Source: Acidimicrobiia bacterium
Lineage (GTDB): Bacteria > Actinomycetota > Acidimicrobiia > Acidimicrobiales > Aldehydirespiratoraceae
DNA length: 64,000 nt
Reading direction: 5' to 3'
Assembly: GCA_022828135.1 (NCBI GenBank)
Contig: JAJEJB010000005.1
Coordinates: 49,271-113,270, forward strand
The notes under the pieces are model-generated. The model was not told the DNA's origin and did no database searches. It saw only the letters and a program-made list of their open reading frames with translations. Numbering within the stretch: position 1 is the first letter of the stretch; each line of letters starts with the position of its first letter. Shown here one piece after another: positions 32,468 through 41,196 of the stretch. The translations under genes and the position numbers were made by a program.

Positions 32468-33658
32468 TCACTTGATCACGCCGTCGGCTCTGAGTCGGTC
32501 GATGCTGCCTGCCAGGCCCAGCTCCTTCAAGACCTCGTCGGTGTGCTGGCCGTGGATGGGCGATGACGGCTGGCGCAACTCAGCCGGGGTGGCCGAGAAG
32601 CGGGCCGCCGGCCGGGGCTGGCGCACGCGGCCCATGGTCGGGTGGTCGTGCTCTTCGAACAGCTGGTTGTGAACAGCCTGGGCGTCGTCGGCGACATCCT
32701 CCACGCCGAGCACGACCCCGAATGGGACCTGATGGCGATCCAGTGCTTCGACCGCCTCCGCCAGGGGCTTGGCCGCGGCCGCGGCATGAACGGCCCTGAA
32801 CACGACGCTGGTCTGCTCCTTGTGGCGCTGGCGATCACTCATGCCGGCCACGCGGGGGTCGGTCGAGTCCACGCCGAACGCCTTGGCCATGCCGTGGAAC
32901 TCGTCATCGGTCACCGCGGCCACCACCACGTGCCCGTCGGCGAGGGCGATGGCCCGCTGGTGGGCCGAGAACGACTGGGCAAGGTGACGCTGGTCGTTGT
33001 CCAGCGCGACCTCGTGAGCGGCCGAGTCGGCGAACAGGAACGCCACCGAGGCGTCCAGCATCGCCAGCTCGACGTGCTGGCCGCTGGCGCCTCGCTCGCG
33101 GGCGAGGAGCGCCGCGGTGATGGCCTGGGCGGCGGTGTAAGCGGTGACCTTGTCGGCCGCGGCCTGGCGAAGGAACCGGGGGGATTCGTCGTTGATGCCC
33201 GTCTGGTTGCCGACGAGCCCCGACTGGGCCTGGATCACCGAGTCGTACACCCTCCTGTGGGCGTAGGGGCCGTCGGGGCCGAACCCGGAGAGCGAGGCGT
33301 AGACGATGCCGGGGTTTCGAGCCGAGACGTCGCCGTAGCCGAGACCGAGTCGTTCGACCACCCCCGGGCGCATGTTCTGCACGAACACGTCGGCGCCGGC
33401 GGCGAGGTCCAGCACGATGTCGCGACCCTGTGGATGGGTGCAGTCCACCGCGACCGAACGCTTGCCTCGGTTGCACATCTGGAACAGGGCAGAGATCCCG
33501 CCCGACGCCACGCCCACATAACGGCCCTGGTCCCCGAATCCGGGCTCCTCCACCTTGACGGCCTCGGCGCCCTGGTCCACCAGGAGGGTCACCGCCAGAG
33601 GGCCGGTGACGGCCACGCACATCTCCACGATGCGTATGCCGTCAAGGGGTCCGGACAT
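32468..33658 (-). CDS. CaiB/BaiF family (class III) CoA transferase
   Basis: The 396-residue protein begins MSGPLDGIRIVEMC and has the class III features: LLVDQGAEAVKVEEPGFGDQGRY, NRGKRSVAVDCTHPQGRD, GYGDVSARNPGIVYASLSGFGPDGPY, and the catalytic aspartate in RVYDSVIQAQSGL (about residue 139-140). These enzymes move CoA between carboxylic acids in the catabolism of carnitine, oxalate, bile acids and aromatic acids. In this setting a steroid or aromatic acid CoA thioester is possible. It sits in a minus-strand run (SnoaL-like, CoA transferase, Nudix). Substrate unknown. Confidence 0.88.
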   Translation of the reverse strand: MSGPLDGIRIVEMCVAVTGPLAVTLLVDQGAEAVKVEEPGFGDQGRYVGVASGGISALFQMCNRGKRSVAVDCTHPQGRDIVLDLAAGADVFVQNMRPGVVERLGLGYGDVSARNPGIVYASLSGFGPDGPYAHRRVYDSVIQAQSGLVGNQTGINDESPRFLRQAAADKVTAYTAAQAITAALLARERGASGQHVELAMLDASVAFLFADSAAHEVALDNDQRHLAQSFSAHQRAIALADGHVVVAAVTDDEFHGMAKAFGVDSTDPRVAGMSDRQRHKEQTSVVFRAVHAAAAAKPLAEAVEALDRHQVPFGVVLGVEDVADDAQAVHNQLFEEHDHPTMGRVRQPRPAARFSATPAELRQPSSPIHGQHTDEVLKELGLAGSIDRLRADGVIK

Positions 33659-33700
33659 CGTGTCTCGTGGATCCTCGTTCAGGTGGTGGCTAGCCCTGGC

Positions 33701-34156
33701 TCAGCCTTGACCGGACGAGTCGCTGTTGGCGGGCTTGTCGGGCTCGGGGACGCCGTGGAACCAGCTGGCCTCCTCCACCAGGGACCGGCTCCGCCAGCCC
33801 TCCGAGGTGCGCACCATTTCGTGGTGGTACCAGCCGCCGGTGGCCCACACCGGGCTGTCGGGCAGCTTCAGCGGGTTGTAGACCATGGCCACAACCTTGG
33901 CCTCGTCGCCGTCGATGGCGATGTCGATGTTGGAGACCAGGTGCTGCATGCTCTCGAACATCGGCATGACCTGCGAGAGGAAGCCGACGACGGTGTCGAG
34001 GTCGCCGGCGATGCCGCCCACCTGTGTGTAGTCGATCTGCGCGTCGGGCGTGAAGACGCTGCGGAACAGGTCCCAGTCCCGCCGGTCGACGGCTCGGGCG
34101 TAGCGGGTCAGCAGGTCGGTGATCTCGGCCCGGTCAACAAGGGTCTGCAAGTCCAT
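33701..34156 (-). CDS. SnoaL-like (NTF2-fold) protein
   Basis: The 151-residue protein has the NTF2/SnoaL layout: LVDRAEITDLLTRYARAVDRRDWDLFRSVFTPDAQIDY followed by a beta sheet ending in GGWYHHEMVRTSEGWRSRSLVEEASW. The RYARAVDRRDWDLF signature is typical of SnoaL_4/bile-acid dehydratase or scytalone dehydratase-like families. It could act as a dehydratase or isomerase on a cyclic substrate. The ATG at 34156 is supported by TATCGT 7 nt upstream; a longer frame to 34318 is not. It lies upstream of the CoA transferase gene on the same strand with a 42-bp gap, so they probably form one operon. Confidence 0.8.
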   Translation of the reverse strand: MDLQTLVDRAEITDLLTRYARAVDRRDWDLFRSVFTPDAQIDYTQVGGIAGDLDTVVGFLSQVMPMFESMQHLVSNIDIAIDGDEAKVVAMVYNPLKLPDSPVWATGGWYHHEMVRTSEGWRSRSLVEEASWFHGVPEPDKPANSDSSGQG

Positions 34157-34163
34157 GGCCCCA

Positions 34164-34169
34164 ACGATA
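34164..34169 (-). promoter_or_regulatory. -10 element TATCGT, leaderless start of SnoaL-like gene
   Basis: Read on the minus strand, TATCGT is followed by 7 nt and the ATG at 34156. Confidence 0.5.
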
Positions 34170-34372
34170 CGACTGTGCGGTGTCATTAGGGCTTGGTAGA
34201 GATGTGAGGGACGACACCAGAGGAATGGACCAGCGGGGTCACCGAAGTTTCGAGTCTCAGCCGCTACCTTCGATCCCATCGGTGAGCCGCATCTGAATCC
34301 CCGGCGGGCCAGGCCCACGGCGGTATGCGGAGCACCCGAAGCCTCGAGAAGAATCAGAGCCTGGAGACGACT

Positions 34373-36883
34373 GTGTCACCACCACAACAGCAACTGACCA
34401 CCGCGACCCTCGACCCCGTCCCGGCCCGGCAGGTGGACGACGTGCCGGTGGCCGAGGAGATGAGCGACTCGTTCCTCGCCTACGCCCTGTCCGTCATCAC
34501 CTCCCGGGCCATCCCCGATGTGCGAGACGGCCTCAAGCCGGTTCAGCGCCGCGTGCTGTGGTCGATGCTGCAGATGGGTCTGCGCCCGGGCACCCCGTAC
34601 CGCAAGTCGGCCCGGGTCGTGGGCGACACGATGGGCCGCTACCACCCGCACGGCGACGCCGCCATCTACGACACCCTCGTCCGGATGGGTCAGGACTTCA
34701 GCCGCATGGTGGCCCTCGTCGATCCGCAGGGCAACTTCGGCAGTCTCGACGACCCGCCTGCCGCCGCTCGCTACACCGAATGCCGCCTGAGCGAGGCGGC
34801 CATGGACATGGTAGGCGAACTCGACGAGGACACCGTCGACTTCCGGCCCACCTATGACGGCGAGGACACCGAACCGGTCGTCATGCCTGCGGCACTGCCC
34901 AACCTGCTCGTGAACGGCACAGCAGGAATCGCCGTGGGCATGGCCACCAACATGCTGCCCCACAATCTGGCGGAGGTCGGCGAGGCCATCGAGCTGGTCA
35001 TGAGCAAGCAGCCGGGCGAAGCCGCAGCAGAGCCAAGCCGTCGGCGTCGGACGCGGCCGACAACCGATGACCTCATGGAGGTGCTTCCCGGGCCCGACTT
35101 CTCGGGAGGCGGAATCGTGGTCGCCGACGAGGGTCTTCGGGCCGCTTACGACACTGGCCGAGGCTCGGTCAGAGTACGGGCGCGGGCCAGCATCGAATCG
35201 GTCACCCGTCGGCGCCAGGCGATCGTCGTCACCGAGTTGCCTCACCTGGTGGGACCCGAACGGGTGGTGTCGCGCATAACCGAGTTGGTGGGGGCTGGAC
35301 GGCTCCTGAATATCTCCGGCATTGCCGACTTGAGCGACATGGACGGACTGCGCCTTCAGATCGACTTGAAGCCGGGTGCCGACCCCGCGACCGTGCTGGC
35401 AGAGCTCTACCGGCTCACTCCCCTGGAGGAGAGCCTCAGCGTCAACAACGTGGTGCTGGTTGACGGCGTTCCCACCACCGTCGGGTTGCGAGAGCTGTGC
35501 GAGCACTACGTCGCCCACCGCCTCGAGGTCGTCGTCCGCCGCACCCGCTACCGGCTGCGGCGAGCGGACGAGCGTCTGCACATCGTGGAGGGCCTGATCG
35601 CGGCTCTCGACAACATCGAAGAGGTAGTGGCCCTGATCCGTGGCTCCAAGGACGCGACCGAGGCAAGGTCGGGGCTCATGGCTCGGTTCGGCCTTACCGA
35701 GATACAGGCAACCCACATACTCGACATGGCCCTCCGGCGGCTCACGGCCCTGGAGCGCGAGAGACTGGATGCGGAGGCCGAAGGCCTTAGAGCAGACATC
35801 AGCGACTTCAAGGAGATACTCGCCAGCAACCGCAGGCAACGGGCCATCGTGCGCAAGGAGTTGCGGCGGATCGTCGACGATCACGGCCGGCCGCGGCGCA
35901 GCCGGATGGTCACAGCCGAGGTCGCTGAACGCGAGCTGGCCGGGCGTTCGGGTGACGGGGCTGCCTCGGCGGTCTCGCCCGACGCAGCCGATCCTGGGCC
36001 TGATCTGCCCTGCGTGGTGACGGTGTCCACAAGCGGCCATATAGGGCGGGCATCCCTGAAGGGAGACCGGCGGGCATCACCCGGACGCCACGATCTGATC
36101 GCGGCCAGGGTCGAAGCCTCTACCGGAACTCCCGTGGTCGCGGTGACCAGCGCGGGACGAGCACTCGGCGCGCGCGGCGCGGATATCCCGGAGGCGAACA
36201 ACCGCGTCCGCGGCGCGGACGCCTCGTCCGTCCTCGATCTGGACGCCGGCGAGAGAGTGCTGGCTCTCGTAGCGCCAGACAGCGACCGGCTTGTCATGGT
36301 GACGGCAAGGGGCGGTATCAAGCGGATCGAGGCCGACGAGGTGCTCGGCGTGGCTCCGGGGGCGTCACTGGTCTCGTTGGGCGCGGGAGACCGGCTGGCC
36401 TGCGCCTTCACCGCCCCCGACGACGTGGACCTTGTGCTGGCGACCGATGACGGGAGAGCACTGCGCATGGCAGCCTCGTCGGTTCGGGTGCAGCGTCGCG
36501 CCGCGGCGGGCATGGCAGGCATCAAGCTGCGCGACGGTTCGGTGCTGGTGGGCGCGGGCGCCGTGATCGGCAACCCGGTGCTGACGGTCGCAACGAGCAC
36601 GGCGGGCGCGGGGAGCGGTGTCAAGGCCACGTACTGCTCGGAGCTGCCGACGCAGGGCAGGGGAGGCCAGGGCGTGCTCGTTGTGAAGCTTCAGTCCGGG
36701 GAGTCCGTTGTCGCGGCGGCAGTAGGTGCCGTCGACGGCATGCTGGCCTTGATGGGCCAAGACGACAATCCTCGCAAGATCGACCCCAACCCTGTGCCGA
36801 TACGGATCGAGCCCACGGCGCGCTATCGCTCACCCCAGCGCCTCGAGCGTCGCATCCATGTGCTGGCGCCGGGAAGGTGGTGA
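34373..36883 (+). CDS. Type IIA DNA topoisomerase subunit A (topoisomerase IV ParC / gyrase GyrA type)
   Basis: The 836-residue protein has the winged-helix/tower domain: SDSFLAYALSVITSRAIPDVRDGLKPVQRR, the quinolone-region VVGDTMGRYHPHGDAAIYDTLVRM, and the active-site tyrosine in AARYTECRL. A coiled-coil (ADERLHIVEGLIAALDNIEE) and a C-terminal beta-pinwheel follow. At the usual GyrA-box position in blade 1 the sequence is RRASPGRHD, so the canonical box is lost; a QGRGGQG sequence occurs near the C-terminus. That makes a ParC-like decatenase or a divergent gyrase both possible. Start GTG 34373 follows GGAG by 6 nt; an ATG at 34325 is the alternative. It joins the B-subunit gene by TGATG. Confidence 0.9.
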   Translation: MSPPQQQLTTATLDPVPARQVDDVPVAEEMSDSFLAYALSVITSRAIPDVRDGLKPVQRRVLWSMLQMGLRPGTPYRKSARVVGDTMGRYHPHGDAAIYDTLVRMGQDFSRMVALVDPQGNFGSLDDPPAAARYTECRLSEAAMDMVGELDEDTVDFRPTYDGEDTEPVVMPAALPNLLVNGTAGIAVGMATNMLPHNLAEVGEAIELVMSKQPGEAAAEPSRRRRTRPTTDDLMEVLPGPDFSGGGIVVADEGLRAAYDTGRGSVRVRARASIESVTRRRQAIVVTELPHLVGPERVVSRITELVGAGRLLNISGIADLSDMDGLRLQIDLKPGADPATVLAELYRLTPLEESLSVNNVVLVDGVPTTVGLRELCEHYVAHRLEVVVRRTRYRLRRADERLHIVEGLIAALDNIEEVVALIRGSKDATEARSGLMARFGLTEIQATHILDMALRRLTALERERLDAEAEGLRADISDFKEILASNRRQRAIVRKELRRIVDDHGRPRRSRMVTAEVAERELAGRSGDGAASAVSPDAADPGPDLPCVVTVSTSGHIGRASLKGDRRASPGRHDLIAARVEASTGTPVVAVTSAGRALGARGADIPEANNRVRGADASSVLDLDAGERVLALVAPDSDRLVMVTARGGIKRIEADEVLGVAPGASLVSLGAGDRLACAFTAPDDVDLVLATDDGRALRMAASSVRVQRRAAAGMAGIKLRDGSVLVGAGAVIGNPVLTVATSTAGAGSGVKATYCSELPTQGRGGQGVLVVKLQSGESVVAAAVGAVDGMLALMGQDDNPRKIDPNPVPIRIEPTARYRSPQRLERRIHVLAPGRW

Positions 36884-39108
36884 TGCGGGTGGCGTCGCCA
36901 ACCCAGTCGACGAGAGGGTCGGGGGCGGTCGAAGTACCGCTGCTGCCGGGAATCGAGGTGGAGTCTGCGGCCGAGCCGGGAGCTGCCAGCCGTGCCGGCA
37001 ATGGGTCCAACGGGGCGTCGACCCGCTCCACGGACACATACGACGCCGACTCAATAGAGACGCTCGAGGGTCTGGAGGCTGTTCGCAAGCGCCCGGCCAT
37101 GTACATCGGCGGCAACGGGTCCGAGGGCCTCATGCATCTCGTCTGGGAGATCGTTGACAACGCTGTCGACGAGGCCGCGGCGGGCTTCGGCAAGAAGGTG
37201 GATGTCACGCTGCGCCGCGACGGGTCGATCGAGGTGTCGGACAAGGGTCGGGGCATTCCCGTCGACAAGCACCCCGAACGCGACGTGTCGGCCCTGGAAG
37301 TGGTATTCACCGAGCTTCACGCCGGCGGCAAGTTCGGCGAAGGCGCCTACAAGGCCTCCGGCGGGCTGCACGGCGTCGGGGCGTCGGTCGTGAACGCCCT
37401 GTCCACCCGACTAGATGTCGAAGTGCGTCGAGACGGGTATGTCCACGAGTTGAGCTTCAAGGATCAGGAGCCGGGCCACTTCGTCGGGAACAAGTTCGTC
37501 CCCGGCAGCGATGTCCGTCCTTCCACGCGGCGAACCAAGGCAACCGGCACGAAGGTGAGGTTCTGGCCGGACAGGGCCCTCTTCCATCCCGACGCCCGCA
37601 TCGACGCCGACGAGGTGCGCAGCCGGGTCAAGCAGATGTGCTACCTGGTGCCGGGCCTGAGGATGACGGTTGCCGACAACCGGCCCGGTGAGAGCGCCGA
37701 GCCCTTCGAATTCGTGAGCAGGGGTGGTCTCGCCGACCTGATCAAGGATCGTTCGGAACGATCTGGCGGCGATGCCGTCAACGGCGTCATCACGATCAAC
37801 GGCATCGAGCGCTTCACGGAGAAGGTGCCCGTCGACGGCAAGATCACCGAGGTCGAGAGGGAGTGCACAGTCGACATAGCGCTCCGCTGGATGTCGGGGT
37901 ACGACAGCGACGTGGAGTCGTTCGTGAACACGATCCCCACCAGCTCCGGCGGCACGCACCTCGCCGGGTTCGACAAGGCGTTGACGCGGGTGGTCAACGG
38001 CGTGCTGCTCAAGGACAATCGCAAGCTGGCCCGGCTGGCCCGTGACAGCAGTGGGGCGGGCACCAAGAACGGCAAGGGCAGCGCGGCCAAGACCAGTGCC
38101 ACCAAGGACGATGTGCGTGAGGGTCTCATCGCGGCGGTCAAGGTGAAGTTCTCCGAGCCGCAGTTCCGGGGCCAGACCAAGCAGGAACTGGGCACGCCCG
38201 CGGTTGAGGGCATCGTGGCCCGGATCACCTACGAGCAGCTCAAGGAGTGGTTCGAGCCGGGTGGCGGTCCTCGCTCGCAGGTGAAGGCCATCGGTGACAA
38301 GGTGGCTGCTGCGGTGGTGAACCGGGTCGCCTCCAAGCAGATGCTCGACACCAAGCGCAAGGCGGCCAGTCTCGGCTCGACCGGCATGCCGGACAAGCTG
38401 GCCGACTGCCGCGTCCACGATGACAGGGCCGAGTTGATCCTCGTGGAGGGCGATTCGGCCGCGGGCCCGGCCAAACGGGGCCGCGATTCGGAGTTCATGG
38501 CCATCCTTCCGCTGCGGGGCAAGATCGTGAACGCGGCCAAGGCAAGCCCCAAGCAGGTGCTCGACAACGCCGAGGCCCAGGCCATCTTCACCGCCATGGG
38601 CGCCGGCGCCGGCGACGCCTTCGACATCGAGGCCGCCCGCTACGGCCGGATCGTCATCCTGTGCGACGCCGACGTCGACGGCAGCCATATCCGCTGCCTG
38701 CTGCTGACCCTCATCCACGGGTACATGCGGGAGATGCTCGTTCAGGGCCGTGTCTTCTCGGCCCAGCCGCCGCTGTACACCGCAAGGGTCGGGGACCGGA
38801 CCTACCGGGCCTATTCCGACGAGGAGCGAGACCGCATCACCAGCGAGCTCTGCCGTGGCAAGCGCAGGCCTGAGAACGTGAAATGGCAGCGCTTCAAGGG
38901 GTTGGGGGAGATGAACACCGACGAACTCCGGCACTGTGCGCTGGATCCTGCGACCCGCACCCTGCGCCGCCTCACCATGGCCGACGCCGAGCAGGCCGAC
39001 GCAGCAGCCGAGATGTTCGACGTGCTGATGGGCAGCGACGTGGCGGTGCGGCGCGACTACCTGGTCGAGCATTCCTCCCTGGTGGACGAGACGACCCTCG
39101 ACATCTAG
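36883..39108 (+). CDS. Type IIA DNA topoisomerase subunit B (ParE/GyrB type)
   Basis: The 741-residue ATPase subunit carries the GHKL motifs EIVDNAVDEAAAG, SDKGRGIPVD and GGKFGEGAYKASGGLHGVGASVVNALS, the transducer domain, and a TOPRIM domain with LVEGDSAAGPAKRGRD and LCDADVDGSHIRCLLL. The C-terminus holds RFKGLGEMN. An N-terminal extension of about 50 residues before YDADSIETLEGLEAVRKRPAMYIG is low complexity. The ATG at 36883 overlaps the A-subunit stop (TGATG); GTG 36877 is an alternative. The A-before-B order differs from the usual gyrB-gyrA at oriC, supporting a second, topoisomerase IV-type pair. Forms an A2B2 enzyme. Confidence 0.92.
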   Translation: MRVASPTQSTRGSGAVEVPLLPGIEVESAAEPGAASRAGNGSNGASTRSTDTYDADSIETLEGLEAVRKRPAMYIGGNGSEGLMHLVWEIVDNAVDEAAAGFGKKVDVTLRRDGSIEVSDKGRGIPVDKHPERDVSALEVVFTELHAGGKFGEGAYKASGGLHGVGASVVNALSTRLDVEVRRDGYVHELSFKDQEPGHFVGNKFVPGSDVRPSTRRTKATGTKVRFWPDRALFHPDARIDADEVRSRVKQMCYLVPGLRMTVADNRPGESAEPFEFVSRGGLADLIKDRSERSGGDAVNGVITINGIERFTEKVPVDGKITEVERECTVDIALRWMSGYDSDVESFVNTIPTSSGGTHLAGFDKALTRVVNGVLLKDNRKLARLARDSSGAGTKNGKGSAAKTSATKDDVREGLIAAVKVKFSEPQFRGQTKQELGTPAVEGIVARITYEQLKEWFEPGGGPRSQVKAIGDKVAAAVVNRVASKQMLDTKRKAASLGSTGMPDKLADCRVHDDRAELILVEGDSAAGPAKRGRDSEFMAILPLRGKIVNAAKASPKQVLDNAEAQAIFTAMGAGAGDAFDIEAARYGRIVILCDADVDGSHIRCLLLTLIHGYMREMLVQGRVFSAQPPLYTARVGDRTYRAYSDEERDRITSELCRGKRRPENVKWQRFKGLGEMNTDELRHCALDPATRTLRRLTMADAEQADAAAEMFDVLMGSDVAVRRDYLVEHSSLVDETTLDI

Positions 39109-39171
39109 CCGCGACGGGCCCGCCTCCCGCGCATCCCTGCCGCTGTCTCACCCATGGACTAGAACGGCGGC

Positions 39172-40062
39172 ATGCAGCTCGAGTTCGATCCCGGCGACAT
39201 GCTCGACCCGGCAGGCGTCGGAGCGGTCGGCGAGGACGGTCGCCCGAGCCCGCCCGAGAAGCTCTCACCGTCGGGTGCGGCGACGTTCGAGCAGTGCCCC
39301 CGCCGCTGGCGATTCCGCTACGTGGACCGCCTGCCCGACCCGCCGGGTGAGGACGCCCTGATCGGGACGTTCGCCCATCGGGTGCTCGAGCACCTCATGC
39401 AGCGACACCCGGGCCGGCGGACCAAGGACGACGCTCGCCGGATTGCCCGTGCATCCTGGCCCGAGATGTCGGGCAGCGACGACTACCGCGATCTGGAACT
39501 CGACGACGAGCAGTCGCTGGAGTTCCGCTGGAAGGCCTGGAGGGCAATAGAAGGGCTTTGGGAGCTCGAGGACCCGTCCGGTGTGGATGTGCAAGCCACG
39601 GAGCGGCAGCTGTCCGTGACGCTGGACGGGGTGCCCTTCCGGGGCGTCGTGGACCGGGTCGAATCCGAGCCGGACGGTCTTGTGATCAGCGACTACAAGT
39701 CGGGCCGGGCGCCCTCGCCGCGATACGCGCCCAGTCGACTCCAGCAGGTGTTGCTCTACGCGGCCGCGGTGGCTGCGGAGACGGGCGAACAGCCGGTCAG
39801 GGCGCAGCTGCTGTATCTGGGCCAGAAGATCGTGGCCACGGCCGTGACCCCCGTCGAGATCGGGGATGCCGTGGAGCAATTGACTTCGACATGGAACGCG
39901 ATCGGGGACGCATGTCACGCCGATGACTTCTCGGCCCGGCCCGGGCCGCTGTGCGGCTACTGCCCGTACGTCGAACGCTGCCCCGAGGGTCAGGCCGAGA
40001 ATCGCCGGCGATCAGAGATGCGTGTCGCCGAGGACGAGTACCTGGAGAGACTGGCCGGCTAG
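39172..40062 (+). CDS. RecB/Cas4-like PD-(D/E)XK nuclease with Fe-S cysteines
   Basis: The 296-residue protein has the PDDEXK_1 layout: LSPSGAATFEQCPRRWRFRYVDRL (first cysteine), a helix with GTFAHRVLEHLMQR, GVVDRVE, ISDYKSGRAP and QVLLYAAAV as the nuclease motifs (D, DxK, Q). The C-terminal CGYCPYVERCPEG supplies three more cysteines, the 1+3 arrangement that holds a 4Fe-4S cluster in AddB, Cas4 and RecB-family nucleases. It would act in DNA end processing or repair. TAGAAC, an imperfect -10 hexamer, is 6 nt before the ATG. No cas genes or CRISPR are nearby, so a stand-alone repair role is more likely than Cas4. Confidence 0.87.
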   Translation: MQLEFDPGDMLDPAGVGAVGEDGRPSPPEKLSPSGAATFEQCPRRWRFRYVDRLPDPPGEDALIGTFAHRVLEHLMQRHPGRRTKDDARRIARASWPEMSGSDDYRDLELDDEQSLEFRWKAWRAIEGLWELEDPSGVDVQATERQLSVTLDGVPFRGVVDRVESEPDGLVISDYKSGRAPSPRYAPSRLQQVLLYAAAVAAETGEQPVRAQLLYLGQKIVATAVTPVEIGDAVEQLTSTWNAIGDACHADDFSARPGPLCGYCPYVERCPEGQAENRRRSEMRVAEDEYLERLAG

Positions 40063-40334
40063 CGGGAGCGGCGCTTCCACGCCCTCCAGAGCAGCCCGAG
40101 GACCACCAGGCCTACGGCTGCGCCCAGCACCGTCGAGATCCCTACCGAGTACAGCAGCCTCTCGCTCCAGGCGTTGGGCGGTTCGGGGGCCATTCCGGGA
40201 TCCGGTGTCGGAGGGGGCTCGCCGTGGCCGGTCTGGGGCGGGGCGGTCACAGGGTCGAGGAGCGTGTCGACGACCGAGGACCCGTTCCCGCTGGGCCGGT
40301 AGCGGGGTTGGTCACGCTGGGGGTCATAGACCAT
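40059..40334 (-). CDS. Small membrane protein downstream of ParA
   Basis: The 91-residue protein has a Pro/Gly-rich hydrophilic N-terminus (about 55 residues), then a single hydrophobic helix (LYSVGISTVLGAAVGLVVLGLLW) and a basic end RAWKRRSR. A strong GGAGG site lies 6 nt before the ATG, which overlaps the end of the ParA gene by 11 nt, so the pair is co-translated. The stop overlaps the convergent RecB-like gene by 4 nt. No family recognised. It might anchor ParA or another factor at the membrane, but that is speculation. Confidence 0.65.
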   Translation of the reverse strand: MVYDPQRDQPRYRPSGNGSSVVDTLLDPVTAPPQTGHGEPPPTPDPGMAPEPPNAWSERLLYSVGISTVLGAAVGLVVLGLLWRAWKRRSR

Positions 40335-41118
40335 TTCGATCCTCCGGTGTTGGTGTGCCGACCACTAGATCGTAGAGGAGATCGAACTCGGCACACGCCT
40401 CGGCTGCACCCCGACGGGGCGGGAGGGCATGTATGGGACGGGAGCGAGCGGCCGCCTCGGCCACGGCAGCCCGCAAGCGGACCGGAGGCAGCACCAGCTG
40501 CCCGTGGTCGGCGATGAGCTGCTCGTTCCAGTAGCGGGAATCCCGGGTGCGAGCGAGGCGGTTGACGGCTACCCCCGCAACTCGCAGGCCCGACGGTTTC
40601 CTCGCCCCGACGCGTTCGATGGTCCGCATGATCTCGCTGACGCCGTCGGAGGCCCACGCGCTCGGCTCGGTGACCACCAGGGCTGCGTCTGCGGCGAACA
40701 GGGCGTTGATGGTCAAGAGTCCTAGCGACGGGGGACAGTCGATCAACACCAGGCTCCCGTATCCCGACAGAGCCACCCGGAGCCGGTCCTGGGCACCGAC
40801 AGCGTCGGAGAGCAGTTGCCGCTCCCGGCCGGCCAGCGCTGGAGTGGATGCCACCACCTTCGGAGGCAGGCCCTTGTCGTCGGGCCATCCCGACGGAACG
40901 GCCAGGCTTGAAACCACTGCCGGCCGGTCGGACGCCAGGGCTTCGTCCACGTTGGTGTCGGGCGCCCACAGCCCGAGTCCGGTGGTTGCATTGCCCTGAG
41001 GATCGAGGTCGATCACAAGGCTCGGGATCCGTCGTGCCCAGGCGACCGACGCCAGCCCGAGCGCCGTGGTCGTCTTGCCGACTCCGCCCTTCTGGTTGAC
41101 CAGAGCGATCACTGTCAC
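40324..41118 (-). CDS. ParA/Soj-family ATPase (orphan)
   Basis: The 264-residue ATPase starts VTVIALVNQKGGVGKTTTALGLA, giving the deviant Walker A KGGVGKTT, followed by VIDLDPQGNATTGLGL (switch I) and VLIDCPPSLGLLTINALFAAD (Walker B). The family segregates chromosomes and plasmids or positions complexes. No parB lies next to it; instead it is followed by a small membrane protein and lies near the topoisomerase pair. The GTG at 41118 is fixed by TACCGT 6 nt upstream and by the family N-terminus; the longer frame to 41187 is not supported. Called orphan because the partner is unknown. Confidence 0.88.
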   Translation of the reverse strand: MTVIALVNQKGGVGKTTTALGLASVAWARRIPSLVIDLDPQGNATTGLGLWAPDTNVDEALASDRPAVVSSLAVPSGWPDDKGLPPKVVASTPALAGRERQLLSDAVGAQDRLRVALSGYGSLVLIDCPPSLGLLTINALFAADAALVVTEPSAWASDGVSEIMRTIERVGARKPSGLRVAGVAVNRLARTRDSRYWNEQLIADHGQLVLPPVRLRAAVAEAAARSRPIHALPPRRGAAEACAEFDLLYDLVVGTPTPEDRNGL

Positions 41119-41124
41119 GCCTGC

Positions 41125-41130
41125 ACGGTA
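41125..41130 (-). promoter_or_regulatory. -10 element TACCGT, leaderless start of ParA gene
   Basis: On the minus strand TACCGT is followed by 6 nt and GTG 41118. Confidence 0.55.
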
Positions 41131-41196
41131 GCCAAGCGAGATGATGCCACGCTCAAGATCGCGCCGAAGCTCCGCTTGACGGAGCACACTTGCTGC

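Noticed and set aside
34376..36040. Long open frame antisense to the topoisomerase A gene (554 codons)
   Set aside because: It is a shadow frame of a high-GC gene with clear motifs on the other strand; its translation shows no domain.
37411..39072. Long open frame antisense to the topoisomerase B gene (553 codons)
   Set aside because: Same reason: the GyrB/ParE motifs on the plus strand explain the region.
39172..40062. Interpretation of the RecB-like Fe-S nuclease as Cas4
   Set aside because: There are no cas genes or CRISPR array near it, and similar stand-alone actinobacterial nucleases are common.
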